64,000 bases of DNA from Siphonodentalium dalli (Eukaryota; Mollusca; Scaphopoda; Gadilida; Siphonodentaliidae): the NCBI GenBank assembly GCA_032622095.1, contig CP136067.1:131629990-131693989 (forward strand), read 5' to 3'. Shown here in pieces: positions 12,045-24,368 of this stretch. The first letter of the stretch is position 1; each line of letters starts with the position of its first letter. Position numbers and translations under genes: made by a program. The notes beneath the pieces are model-generated. The model worked only from the letters and a program-made list of their open reading frames with translations, was not told where the DNA came from and made no database searches.

Positions 12045-12392
12045 CAATATTGATTGGTGAAGATTAATGTTTGCGCCTTCATACAGCGAATACTTGCTTA
12101 CAAATCACAATTCAATTTTTGCGCTTTCAGCGACAGTCCATACGCACAGTTTATTAACATGGTTAAGTAGTGATACTACATGCACTTCATCTATTATCGC
12201 GGTAACGACAACTTTTAGAAATTGTTTCTCGAAATTTGCAGAAACGTTATTTGGACATATTGGAGTATCGTGTTGAAAAAGTCCACACGTTTGTCTTGAT
12301 GCAAGTAATTTGATTCATACCCTTATTTATTTTTTTATTATTCGCCAATTATAATCGAAAGGGAATATACTCTCAAGTTTGTCTAGCGAACT
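12045..12392 (-). repeat. inverted duplication, left member
   Basis: Reverse complement of 14448-14800 joined to 15110-15225. Shared blocks include TTTGCGCCTTCA, CTTGCTTACAAATCACAATT, GCACAGTTTATTAACATGG and ATTCGCCAATTATAATCGAA. The right member has an extra 300 bp or so, including a hairpin at 14962-15100. The function is unknown. Confidence 0.8.
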
Positions 12393-13412
12393 TGGCTGGT
12401 ATTTAAAACATCGTAATGGATATGGAACATAGGTACCTATATCTATCTTCATGTACCCAACCGTCAATGTCGGTGGATGTTCGCACCGATTGAAGGTCAG
12501 AAGATAACTATTCGGAGGAACTCTTAGTCCATCAACAGTCTTTGTAAATATACGGACTTCTGTAACTCTCTGTGGTGCCAACTCCGCCAGTATTTCTGAT
12601 TCCGATGAATCAACTATATCGCGGGTCCGCAACACAGCTCTGATACTATTTAATGTCTTGTGGGGAGTAACCAGCACTCTTTTTGTGCAACAGCTGTTAA
12701 CTAACTGTAGCAGAGCATCGGATTGAACTTTCTTCGACCATTCAATCAAGAGAGAGAGAGAGAGCCACGTATTGACCCAGTGCTGATTGGTTTAACAGAT
12801 TTCAATTGTCTAGCAATGCTTCGTAGCACATTTGGATCAAAGCCAAGCACCAAGTACTGAGCGAATACCACAGCATCATTGGAACTTGGTAAGTCATCAT
12901 TCTTACGAACAATACGTTGTTTTTTGTTTTGAGTTGCCATACGAAAAGCAAAAAATCGAAAACTAGCCCAGTACCCTAGAAATTCCGGTCGGGCCAACGA
13001 CTGGTACATAGCTGAAGCGGTGACCCGTTTAGCCACTGATAAATAGCAGCCGCCCGGTACCTCTCAACAGTGAGACAGGCGTGAACAATACAGGATTCAA
13101 CACTCAACAATCATCTGGACGAACACAAAAGAGACAGGAGAGAACAGAAACACCATACATGCAAAAAACAGAAAATAATACTTCAGTCAGCAGGCGAGCA
13201 ATACAACATATAACGAAAAATGAATCTGAAACACTGTGGAGAGGCTTGAATAGCCGATTGATTGAGCCGGGTCAACTCAACCACCCGTCTTGAAGAGATG
13301 TAGGACAAAGATTACCATGAGCTGAGTCGTATCCGCAGGGTGCCACATTAGGGTATTTTACCACTCGCAGTGGGGCGGTAGGTCTATTCTACCCCGGGCC
13401 CACACGGGGGAT
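12393..13412 (-). pseudogene. LINE ORF1, decayed copy B (holds the empty site)
   Basis: Same family as copy A. On the minus strand the 5' end is near 13412 (CCCCGTGTGGGCCCGGGG), followed by about 470 nt of leader. A frame then starts near 12940 with MATQN and runs through PHKTLNSIRAVLRTRDIV, VTEVRIFTKTVDG and YVPYPLRCFK. It stops abruptly at 12393, at the start of the zinc knuckle, where it abuts an inverted duplication. An AG-repeat near 12750 disrupts the frame. It is 5' complete but 3' truncated, the reverse of the usual LINE 5' truncation, so a later rearrangement probably removed the 3' part. Positions 13295-13320 are the uninterrupted version of the site occupied at 6687-10501. Confidence 0.8.
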
Positions 13413-13586
13413 GCATAAGTTAGATGTGATAGTTTTCTCATTCAAAAAGTATTTAAGAAAGTGGATCTTGCCATTAATCAATACTCCAGCTACGTATACG
13501 GAGACCATAGTCCACCAGTACAAAAACTGGGAACGTTTTTAAGTTCTGACCCGTTCTGACCTGTTCCTACAGGGAACTTTATAACA
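13413..13586. other. short spacer
   Basis: No feature seen between the LINE copy and the MITE. Confidence 0.4.
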
Positions 13587-13976
13587 TTAACCCTTTACCC
13601 AACAAACCGGCCAAAACCGGCCAAATAAAGCTTCAACAGCCTAAAATATCTTGGGTCTGTCTCAATAAAACCATACAAATATGGATATCATTGGAACTGG
13701 CTCATTGACCACATTGTGATGGTTATAGTTATGCCCTGTGCCAATGCATTCTCTTATATATGCGAGTCGACCATAGGTCGCCTCGCATATATAAGAGAAT
13801 GCATTGGCCTAAAACAAATATTTTTTTACCATTTTTTCTTACATTCTTTAACAATTTTATAATTTTTAATGTGTTAAGCCAATGCATTCTCTTATATATG
13901 CGAGGCGACCTATGGTCGACTCGCATATATAAGAGAATGCATTGGCACAGGGCCGTTCTGTTGGGTAAAGGGTTAA
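13587..13976 (-). mobile_element. TTAA-flanked MITE (piggyBac-like), copy 2
   Basis: A 390 bp element bounded by TTAA. Its termini are AACCCTTTACCCAACAAACC and the complement GTTGGGTAAAGGGTT, and it is inverted relative to copies 1 and 3. It contains a pair of palindromes at 13734-13808 and 13878-13952 facing each other across an AT-rich spacer. Confidence 0.9.
13734..13952. mobile_element. palindrome-ended short element (219 bp)
   Basis: Left end CCCTGTGCC plus a palindrome with core GAGTCGACCATAGGTCGCCTC. The right end is its reverse complement, core GAGGCGACCTATGGTCGAC, ending GGCACAGGG. The 70 bp interior is AT-rich and includes TTCTTACATTCTTTAACAAT, the complement of the internal repeat seen in other copies. 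The open frames across it only reflect the palindrome. Confidence 0.9.
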
Positions 13977-14447
13977 ACAGACACGGCGTTGAGTATATTT
14001 CTTTGTTGATACTTGTTCTTCAATAACCTATTTCACATTAGGCGGTGGTCCCAGCTCGAGATTTTATGTTTTTATGTCACTGTTGTCAGCTGATATCGCA
14101 ATAAACATTGACTTAGTTACCCCTGAGAAATTAAATAATTGCATGTAAGCGACGCAATGCAAAATCGCTCATAAAGTCACTTAAATCGTGCAATTTCGAG
14201 TTGCGATCTTTACATAGAGAAAAGCACACTAATACGAAGCAGGTAATAGGTAAGAAATATATTACCTGGACTGTATTTTAAATGGTGTACATTCCCCTGT
14301 CACAACATAAAAAAGTTCCTAGGTTTATACAACTGGCTGGTGGAATATGAACTATACGGGGGTAGCTAAAGTACAGATTCATGGCATGATCTCAAAGAAT
14401 GATACAAAGAACAGATCAAACTGTACTTCGATGTGTGTCAGCAGACA

Positions 14448-15225
14448 TATTTGCTAGACAAAGTATTCCCTTTCGATTATAATTGGCGAATGATAAAAAA
14501 TGAAATAAGGGTATGAATCAAATTACTTGCATCAAGACAAATGTGTGGACTTTTTCAACACAATACTCTGTCCAAATAACGTTTCTGCAAATAAGAAAAA
14601 AAAATATTCGAATTCCACAACAACAAATATTGATGAGAGTGGTATATTTGTCAGTGAAACACTTAATTGCGTTAAACTACTTGAAAACAGAAAATCTTCT
14701 GAGTATGGAAATTTCGAGAACGAATTTCTAAAAGTTGTCGTTCCCGCGATAAAAGATGAAGTACATGTAGTATCACTATTTATCACATAATTTGGCCATA
14801 AAAGCAGTTTCATAATTATCGGTAATAGACACGTTTAATATCATCGCGTGCGATGACGTCACGGCGTTCTTCAAATAACTTGCGATCGCTGTAGTTTATG
14901 ATTGTTGTTTTCGATGAATATTTCGCGTTGCTTCGGGTTTATTGATCATATGATAAAAGGTATCTCACACTCGTCCTATTTTATACGTAATTTATCAACC
15001 TCGTCCTTTAAATTCTATTTGAGCCTCGGTAAACCTCGGCTCAAATTGAATTTAGTGAACTCGGTTGATAAATTCCGTATAAAATAGAAACTCATGTGAG
15101 ATCCTCTATTTAACCATGTTAATAAACTGTGCGTATGGACTGTTGTTGAAAACGCAAGTTGAATTGTGATTTGTAAGCAAGTATTTGCTGTTTGAAGGCG
15201 CAAACATTAAACTTCACAAATCAAT
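14448..15225 (+). repeat. inverted duplication, right member, with an insertion
   Basis: Positions 14448-14800 and 15110-15225 are the inverse of 12045-12392. The intervening 14800-15110 includes a foldback hairpin absent from the left member, which looks like a later insertion. An 87-residue frame at 14527-14790 spans the duplicated part but the left member does not keep it open, so it is not supported as a gene. Confidence 0.75.
14962..15100. repeat. foldback hairpin, arms about 62 bp
   Basis: Arms run from CTCACACTCG through ATTTATCAACCTCG and TTTGAGCC, then back through GGCTCAAATTGAATTTAG, CGGTTGATAAATTC and ATAAAATAGAAACTCATG. The loop is about 12 nt (TCGGTAAACCTC). It looks like an inserted MITE-type hairpin. 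Confidence 0.85.
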
Positions 15226-15565
15226 ATTGAACAAAGAAATTCAGACTACCGACGACTGTGGAATAAATTGAGCTGGCACCCAATAGAGCTATAGCTGAGG
15301 CAAACATTATTCTCACACGATATTGAATAAAGAAATTCATCGTTGTCAACTTGGACTTTTTATTTCAAAGATGATAACCTTCTGGCGACACGAACTTATC
15401 TAAAGCTTTAAATGGACAATGGCGCTAAAGGTCTTTGTTTGCTGTGCATTGAACTGAGAAACCTGTGTCCACTGTCCAGCCTACCGGCGACTCTGTGAAA
15501 TGAATCGTACTGTCAACTAATGGAGCTATATCGCACGCAAACATTTATATTCTCACACAATGCGT
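15226..15565 (+). repeat. imperfect direct duplication, period about 235 bp
   Basis: The blocks at 15245-15325 and 15480-15560 share CTACCG(A/G)CGACT, a run of AATAGAGCTATA or similar, and GCAAACATT with CTCACACA. It has no coding meaning. Confidence 0.6.
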
Positions 15566-18217
15566 GTTTTTAAAGATAAATGTGTTGTCCGCGATGGTTC
15601 AATATGGTGGCTTTATACAGCAGTGCGTCCTTTTCCTATTGGAAGTCAGTTATTTTTCATGGCATCTCTTTTGAACAACTATACGGGTATCACAAATAAC
15701 CACAGCCTGTCCTCTATCTGTTATATTTGTTTAAAGTCCGCATGAGTATACCATTGTGTAATATTCTACGAACCCGGCTTTATTCAGTGCACACGACCAA
15801 GTTGAACTAAGTATCCACGTTGTGGGGGGGGGGGGGTCTAACAGTTTTTTCCCGGAACGTATGACGCTGTTGGTGGATGGTCAAGGGGCCCCAAAAGCAA
15901 TTTTTCAACAACTCAAAATATGTTTTCCTCTTTCTTTTTACTTGATTTAGTCTCAAACTTAGGAACAATGTTGGTTAACATTCAAATTACTTGCAAACAA
16001 TCATATCATCACTTAGTATCTTGTTGAACACTACTGTGTTTATTTTTTTCAATTCAATGAGAAGAGATAGGAATTATAATATTCCATTATATAACATTAG
16101 GTATACAATTAGGAAATTAATGTAGTGGGTGTGTGTGTGCTATTCGTTGACACGGCGCTGTGGCCGTTTGGACACCCACTTAATTCAATTCTAATATTTA
16201 TACAGCTTTTTTCATTTTTTATTCCCATGAAAAAGCTGAGTGGATTCCTATTTAAAATATTTAAAACATCTGCCGAGAATTTTATACTTGACCATGCAGC
16301 GCATTAAGTCGGCCCACTATAAGATTATCAAGACTTAGCAACGATAACGTGATCGATATATAAATAACTGGCATCAGTTGAACTTTGAAAAGCATGCCCA
16401 ATTATTCTTCTGGCAGCTTTTTGTGATTTGGTGAACAATGTGTAACCCCGTGTTCGTGTTACGGTCTGTTTTATTGTGGTATGAAACATGTGACCCAATT
16501 GAGAGTTGATCAATCACCGAACAGGATTTAGTGTAACTCGGACGGGCTATGTAAATATTAGGCTAATGTATTTACTAAACCGCAGATTGATTGAGATGCG
16601 TTATTGAGCATGGTTGTAGTAGCACAACTCAATAGCATATGATGGCTAGAGTTGTAACATATATGGCATGGAACATGTGTGTGTAATAACGTTCACTTGA
16701 TTCACATTATTGTGCGGTTCTGTGTTAAGTACATATCAACAACAATGTAATCGACTGAAATGTGCATAATTTGCATTGATGGGTCCGGATGGATTTATAA
16801 ATAAAATTTATTCCCAACCATTTCTGTGTACAAAGAATTCAACAAGGGATTCACCAACGCGTACTTGTAATAAATGCTTTACTTTATTAAGGATGGTGAT
16901 ATTTGGTAGCAAAAAAAACAATTTCATCAATGTTATACAAGTTAATAGCTCACGTTAAGCGTACAATAAAGATAATGATATACAATTAAGTCGGATTAAG
17001 TGGGAAATTGTGTTTCCTTCTTGTCAATCAGCATGTAGTCCAGGAACATTTGGCTAAGACAGCCACAGTAAGGAACAAAACAAAAGTACCACCGAAGAGT
17101 TGTGTTGTCTGCTGATGCGAAATAACATCACAGACACTATACTAAAAGTCCCCGAACATCAGACGTGATAATTTTGAGTTATTCCATATTTTTGGTATCC
17201 ACCCGATTCCACAAAAATAGGGCACAAGGTAGTGAATATTCATGGAATATAAACTTCGTCGTTGTATAGTTCACATATACAGTTATGTAGTGTATGGTAT
17301 TAAGAATATATATGTGGTTATATAAACCTGAATGTTTAGGCAGAAACGAATCCCAGATGAATGTTAGTTGCAACAAATCATTTAAATTTGTATTTTTCAC
17401 ACTGTATTTTCAAATAATCCCCAGTCTTCAAAGACCTGGTTACATTCAGTAAACATCTGTTCAGCCTTTGTTTAGTTTTAATAACTACCTTGGTCTTATC
17501 GAAACACATCAATATAATACAAAACATATCTAGTCCAATATTTGTACCCAGGATCTCCAAAAAAATAATATATTTATTATTAGTCGTCTCGCTATTAACT
17601 CTTTGCATAATATGGGACCAGCTTCTGTTTGATACTGAATCGAGAGTACTCTTCGATGAGGAATTCGTTGGCCCCGTCCATCGCTTGTATAATAAGGGCC
17701 GTATTCCTATTTTAGGGACCATAACCCAATTTTGGGGTTCAGCCCTATTTTCTGACATTTTGGTCCTAATTGATATATCTACATGGTAACCACATACATA
17801 CATCATTTATTTTATTTCCTGTGACATTCTATGATGGGATTGCCCATCTTGGAGTACCTTATCCCCAAAACGCCAAACGTTATCAACTACAAAATTGACC
17901 AAACCAACAATTTCAGAATGGTGCCAAATATTAGATACTTGTTCCCGTGCCAGCTTGTCATAGTGTGAATTTGTTGTTTAATCATCAACGAGACAGTTAT
18001 ATCAATAGATATACACACAGCAGTGAACGTATAGACACCCATATTTATCAAAGAAAAAGAGATACTGACATAAATTCTACCGAGGATAGTGAAGGTGTCG
18101 CCCATATCTCGCTGAATGTCTTCCTTCCATCGACCGAATGTGACCAGGTTGCTCACAAGTACTATTGACCCATAAACTATTACTTGCGTGTGTGTATAAG
18201 AGCTTTCTCTATTACAA
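15566..18217. other. intergenic, no recognised gene
   Basis: A run of 13 or more G occurs near 15822. Two longer frames, plus 17490-17789 (99 residues, one hydrophobic segment) and minus 17887-18249 (120 residues, hydrophobic), show no known domain. I leave them uncalled. Confidence 0.4.
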
Positions 18218-18280
18218 AGAGTGTGAATGAACTTAGCGATACATAGCATTGCTATGTATCGCTAAGTTCATTCACACTCT
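18218..18280. repeat. perfect 63 bp palindrome (31 + 1 + 31)
   Basis: Arm AGAGTGTGAATGAACTTAGC continues to CGATACATAGCA; a single T is followed by the exact reverse complement. No mismatch is seen. It is unrelated in sequence to the recurrent palindrome family. Confidence 0.97.
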
Positions 18281-21200
18281 ATGATAGCAATACCGCTTTG
18301 AAAGTAGCCAACGCCATCGACCCCCACAGCTTCAACGTATATGTCTTTAAATTATATCTGCCATATAACACAGGCAAACTATCAACATAGTCATCAAGGA
18401 TAGTTTATAGACTGAATTAGTGCTCACAAGTTATCAAAACTCGGGTAGTCCGCTCTACCTATATACATAAAGTAGGTGTCATATCATAGAAATAATTGAA
18501 CATTCCTCAAATATATCTAAGTACAAACAGAGCAGGGACTTAGTAACTGGCACCATATGCATAACAACTATTAACGGAGAATATTGACAATGTAATCAGA
18601 GATTCAAAATCGTAGAACAATTTTACTTGTTGCTCTGCCATCTTAATATGCGACCGTGATACTTGTAAATGCGTTTGAGCCACACTCGACATGACACATC
18701 GAGCCCATCTAGAATTCCGAACCAAAGCACCATGTTGCTTCTTAATCCGGCCATCATATTACTCTTAAGTTACCAATGACAGTTTTCGGGACCAATAAAC
18801 TTTTACTTACAATATCAAACCTTATACATTGTCGCTCATACAATAAACATGAAATGTTTTCCAATCCTTATAATTTACAATAATATTTTAGTTCTCAAAA
18901 GTTGCAAACTGTTCAAAAAGCCAAGAACCTTGGCTCAATTGATTAATTTGCAGGTTTGAGTGATTGGTATTTGTAACAGCTGCTAGTCATTACTATGCTT
19001 GCTACATTGAAAAGGTTGCAGTAGGCAACTGGGCAAATTTATTTTGAAATTTATGTATATATCAATGTTTTATTCTCGAATCATTCACATGACAGGAATT
19101 GGAAATCCGGAAAAAAAATTTCGCCCCAAATTATGTATTTTTCGTTTTGGTAACACTATCAAAACGTTACATTGTAGTTATGATAATGGAGGATTGTCTG
19201 AATTGTTGTACAAATCGACAGTTAAGATTCAGCATTATCCATGGAGCAAAGGCACAACGATGGTATGGGATTATAAAGACACCGTGGTCACCACTCACTA
19301 CACATAGAAAACAACCAACCGTTCGTGTGTGACTGAAAAGCACACAATATAGTAGATGTCTTTTCCAGGTTTATCACTTTATTATTTATAATAGCGCCAT
19401 GTGGACAGTTAAGCCATTCAAGTGATACTTTTCTAGACCATTTACTACCAGATTAGCTCATGGGAAGCAATGACAATGGTGAATACATCAAAAAGTTGTT
19501 GTGCGTTTTAGCCAACCACAAAAAAAAACAGAAGATGCAGTTGGTTTGAACTTTGATGTGAAGTATAATGTCTTCTGGTACAGCATGTCAGTCTGCGCAG
19601 GTGGAAACTTCAAAGTGATGTTGGAACTTCGCTCACGTTAGCAGACACTAGATATGCTTTGTGGATAACTAGACTTTAAAGTTGCACAACTAATCGACCA
19701 GAATAACAAGTTGATGCTTGTCTTTCCTGTTAGTTCCCACACCTATGAAATTTGCAGAATCAGACGAGAGACTTTCATTATCACTATAAATTAAGGTGAT
19801 AACTACTTTGGTTCTCTGAATAAATCATGCAATTTGCCAAATTCTTATTGGGGCTAGATGTTCCTGTTGCTGTGGAGTGACCTTTTGGTGAAATAATTGT
19901 GTGCCTTCAAATTATGAAAGGAATAACATGAATTATCCTACCGTAATTATAAAAGGTGCCTGGGCCTCTGCCGTTTGGGAAAATCTTAACCAATGGCTGT
20001 TCAATTAGACATTTTCAAGCAGGTGAACCCCTTACATATATAGCCCGCGATTTGTAGGCGTAAACCAGCCTGTGATATCGGTAGAGCGAGATGCTACCAC
20101 CCCGCTGTCAAAATTTATACTGAAATCAATCACCTTGAAATTTCAGATTAGAAATTGGGCAAAATATGGTACTTTTGGCATTAGAATATTGACATGTATT
20201 CGGCTCCTAGTTATATCAAGGATCCTCTTTGAACATCGTCGTAATATGACAATGCGGCTGAAAACACATCATTCATGACAAACGAAACCAATCTCATACA
20301 GCATCCCTAAATCCTTTCTGTGGAGTTTTTTTTCTTCAGACCAGTGTGTCTGCCACCAGCCAATGCAGACACATAGCAGCATTCATTGACTGGCTATGTG
20401 CCAACGGATTATGGATATTATGGAATGAAAGTATGGGTTTCAATCCGCTTGCAACAAAATCATATTTAAATGTCATAAACCTCGGCTGAAAAAGTGGATG
20501 TTCCAAATGTATATGGATGGGGTAAGGCACGTATATACTGCTTATGCATATTTTGCCAAGAGACCAAATGCATGACTATTGTGTACAGGGGCTCAGCTGT
20601 GCGTGAATGTAATAGCATATGAGTGGTTTACCAACTCGTTGTCTGGTGTGTTTACCCGCATGTCTTGAATTCAAGTTGCAGTGTAGGTAACATGACTGTA
20701 GGGTTCTAAACTGCTCAAATGTATCACGATGCTAGTCAGATAGCAATTGCCCCGTCGTTCAGGTAACGTGTGGCAGAAATATTGATTTGAGTATGATGAT
20801 GTCACGAACATCACCAGGAGTTGTACCCCCAGTGTCGATACGCGATATTTATGATTAGTATAAGAACAACATCTGTCTATTATATAATATTATTTCTGTT
20901 TATGGTGGTTTTAGTGGATGTGACTATTTTAAAACCTATATCGACAGGGAACGCCGCCCGTATCTCTAACTCGATCAGCCCTGATATATTTGGCGATCTT
21001 TATAAAACTCTGGTTGAAAAACACTCTGTTTGGTCTGTTCTTTAATGATGCATGCATGTATGTTCCATTCAATGTGTTCTGATACGACTTTCAGAATCCT
21101 TAAAATCTCTAGTTTATTGAGAACAATTTAATGTTCGGTATTTGGCCAATTTTGACATTGGAATATTCGGCCAACTCAACGAGTGAATATTCGAACGATA

Positions 21201-22604
21201 TTCGAAAGTTGTTTAAAGAAACAAGTCAATAACTGCACCATGAAAGTTTTGTATAAGCTGTACAACAACATAAGTAAATGTCAATAGTGTTCCGAATGAA
21301 GGTTATATTTGTGGCACTCTATTGAGATATCTCCCATCCCGAGTATGGTCTCCTCCATACTTTTCGTGAAATTTCACAGACTAGTTTGGCATTGCATAAG
21401 ACTTTCTTGTTATAAAATTATCCCAAATATCCGATATCAGACCTAAAACCATCTTTTAATATATGAACTTCTAAGAACCCCTATATATGACCGTGTTTCC
21501 CACTGACCGATATATGCAACAGCAATTCCAATGTGAAACAACACGTAATACCAGGATTTTTTTTCAGTTTCAATATTATCTAATTTTTTTTCTATAAAGT
21601 AATTGTAGCTCTTTAAAACACTTCTCTAGTGTCGAAATATTTCATCGCGAAAACAGTTGTATGAGGGTTAATTACTGTCAGCAGATGGTCATCTTTTAGA
21701 TATCTAACAGGGCGGTTCTCACTTATTGTAAGGGGTGTCTAGATTCTGCCGATAATAAGGTTTATACTGTAACTAAACAGTTCTAACATTTGTGGAACTG
21801 TTAAAATGGCCTAGTGGAGGAAAAACGTACCGGATTCATGCAATATATGTGTGCTGGGTACAACGCTTAGCTTAGGTCGGCCTAATTGTCAGCGTTGTAA
21901 CAACACAGCCGATCGCACGTTCATGTAATCCCCTGCCGCATTTCTGTAAAGTGAGACCAACCAGTTATAACGTCGGAAGACTGGCGACTTATATACATGT
22001 GTGTATATCAAACATAATTAACCAGTTATGTCACTGCATGAATAATATAGAAGAGTAACATATTAAATCTGATATGATTCTTTTTGGGGAAACGGAATAT
22101 ATCCACCAAGCTACTGGGTGGTTATTCATCCACTCAATTACAATATTATAGACTGTTTGCATTGTGAATGTTGGAGTAGTTAAATATAAACCTGTCTATA
22201 TACTGTTTAAATATGATAAGGTGTCGGCTTCGGACATATTTTAGATCCATATTGTTCCATGTGGCAAGAAGACTTTTATGCATAGAATGATTCAGACATT
22301 GCCAATATTGAAATAGAACAAGATGGAACTAAGAAATTATATCCACTTGAGTTATTGACCACTATGGTTCCGGTCCCCAATGTGCATGGAAGCAGATGGA
22401 ACAAGTCAGTTCTCAACACAACTCACTTTCACGTACTTCGAACAGTAAATAACCGTGATTTACGGCGTTATTGTTCGAGATATCGCTTTGGTGTTACAAC
22501 CATCATGTAGAAAATTTAATTCCAGTTCAAACGGTACCCCAACGGACGTTTCGTACCACAACTGTACTTAGGACAGATTGGAACTCAGGTCGCGAATTGT
22601 TAAA
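18281..22604. other. intergenic, no gene recognised
   Basis: More than 4 kb of AT-rich sequence with no domain-bearing frame. Positions 20821-21000 are the third copy of the hydrophobic-leader repeat also seen at 2345 and 3564. Confidence 0.5.
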
Positions 22605-22740
22605 GAATGTAAGAAAAAAATGATTAAAGATGAAAAAATTGTTAAAGAATATAAGTAAAAATTTAAAAAAAAAAAAAAAAAAGTTATCGAATGTAAGAAA
22701 AAATTATAAAAAAATTTATAAGAATTGTTAAAGATTATTA
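22605..22740 (+). repeat. AT-rich TTGTTAAAGAATGTAAGAAA array without palindromes
   Basis: Degenerate copies of the roughly 32 bp unit TTGTTAAAGAATGTAAGAAA followed by AT-rich filler, with a long A run. The same unit forms the interior of the palindrome-ended elements at 57480, 58507 and 59996. Here the palindromic ends are missing, so it is probably an element remnant. Confidence 0.75.
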
Positions 22741-23595
22741 TTTCACTTATAATCGGACGCCGTGCTTATAACGTATATTTATAACTACAGCGAGATCCCC
22801 TCACATTTAGTCTAGTTATAACAACACCAAGGTTTCCTTACAGTCAACTCTCAGACTAGAGACACCGGTACATAAATTTATTTACAAGACGGACGGGGAT
22901 TTCCCCACTGCGACAGCTTATTAATAGTCATGTTTCTAAATAAAGCACGTCAACACTGGAATGTGTGCAGTGGGTCAAAGGTCAGTGATCGTAGATTGCG
23001 GTTTACTGTTTTGATTGACGTGCGACATTTCCTAAGTGAGTAAATAACAATTGCTGTTGCTTCAATCCCCATAAAGCCAATTCGTTCTGAAACGAATTAC
23101 CATATCCGTCTTTTCTGGTTATAAATAAGTTCCGTATAATATTGTCCTGTCTTGTTTCAACGAAATAATACGTAATATTTGCAATACGTTCTTCGTTGCA
23201 ATTTTGATCATTTGGATTTCCCCAAAATCAGCCATTGTTTTCGTAAAGCCTCGCTTTCATTCATCATTTCATTCATCATTTCCACCTTCCGTAATACTTA
23301 TTTTTAGAAATATTGGGCGGGGCTTGTATGAATAATTATTTTTGAGTGCAGAATGTGAACGGTTTTGCAGGAAGCTATTGATTGGTCGAGCAAGGCACTC
23401 TTTGATGCGCATTGGTTGGATTTCTCCCGTTTGAAATAATTTATTCCATGAGTGTCTCAATACTGTAAGTTGAAAGTAATGAAAATTAGGTCTAGTTTTA
23501 ATAAGACTGCTTGTCATTATGTGTATGTAATGGCGGTGATATAAGGCCAACGTATAGCATTGATCATATTTCTGCCTTGTAGTTTGCCTACGATA
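22741..23595. promoter_or_regulatory. upstream region of the lectin gene
   Basis: No coding feature. A TATA-like GATATAAGG lies at 23538, about 58 bp before the start codon, which would suit a short leader. This is only a positional guess and no initiator or CpG cluster supports it. Confidence 0.25.
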
Positions 23596-23896
23596 ATGGA
23601 GATCTTTACTATTGCCTTGACCTTGATTCATCTTATCGGCGCAGAGGAGTCAGTGGCAGGCAGATTCAAACGGATCCTTGCGTTGGACGGAGCACACGGA
23701 TCAGGTGCGTTCCAGACTCACTCCGGAATTCGCAGCGACATCAAATGCGCTGGATGGTGCCTCGCTGATGCGTGCCTGACTTTCGTTTATCACGTCGGAG
23801 ATAAGAAATGTTATCTGTACGACAAGTGGCTGTTGTCGACAACCTCAAATCTCACCTTCCCAGGAGGCAGCGTGGTTTACTTGGCCACGCACGATG
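23596..23896 (+). CDS. secreted PAN-like/C-type lectin protein, exon 1
   Basis: Encodes residues 1-100 and the first base of codon 101. Residues 1 to about 17 form a signal peptide (MEIFTIALTLIHLIGA). Then comes a small cysteine module with C51, C55, C60 and C72 in the order CAGWCLADAC...CYLY. This resembles a PAN/apple-type fold, a disulphide-linked binding module often placed before other secreted domains. An in-frame ATG lies 36 nt upstream, but starting at 23596 puts the hydrophobic stretch at the N-terminus, as expected for secretion. The exon ends at ACGATG|GTGAGT, a consensus donor. The product is probably extracellular, in innate recognition or mucosal binding; that role is inferred from the domains. 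Confidence 0.8.
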
Positions 23897-23911
23897 GTGA
23901 GTAATCTGTCT

Positions 23912-24170
23912 CAAATGTAATCAATCCGATTCGATGGTCCCCATATCATCAGGCTCCAACAACAACAACAAAACGCCGATTCGGTTGTCAGAACCGATTA
24001 ATTGCCCAAAAATAATGCTAACCACATATAGCCCAAAACCTGTTATTTATTAACATGTAGTTCAATGAAATATGCCCGGAATGTCAAATATCTAATATCT
24101 AAAGCCACTTGATTTTAGAGTTATCCATCTTCGTTCGCAATTTGGTCCGAAATTTAACCTCTGATTGAAT
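23912..24170 (+). mobile_element. partial TTAAAGG-end MITE in intron 1
   Basis: Left two-thirds of the family that is complete at 35178-35618: AATCCGATTCGATGGTCCCC, AACAACAACAA and GATTTTAGAGTTATC are shared. The right end is lost. Confidence 0.8.
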
Positions 24171-24247
24171 GATTATTGATAGGTAATCCATCGTATTGAA
24201 TTTGGCTCAATTCCACTTTCCTCTGGGTGTAAATCGGTTTATAAATA

Positions 24248-24346
24248 TGTTATAACCCGCTTGGGTATATGTACACAAAATACAGACCGCGGCGCTAACG
24301 CGCCTTTGTTTATATTTCTTGTACAGATACCCAAGCGGGTTATAAC
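24248..24346. repeat. hairpin in intron 1, 20 bp arms
   Basis: TTATAACCCGCTTGGGTAT and its complement ATACCCAAGCGGGTTATAAC lie about 57 nt apart, immediately before the exon 2 acceptor region. The loop contains CGCGGCGCTAACGCGCC. Confidence 0.85.
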
Positions 24347-24368
24347 CTGTACTTCTATCTTTTTTCAG

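Noticed and set aside
13729-14026. Frames containing RGDLWSTRIYKRMHW or RVDHRSPRIYKRMHW
   Set aside because: These peptides are simply the recurrent DNA palindrome read in two frames; they recur at 35999-36241 and 58637-58867.
17490-18249. Two longer frames (99 and 120 residues) with hydrophobic stretches
   Set aside because: AT-rich hydrophobic codons arise easily; there is no motif, no splice context and no second copy.
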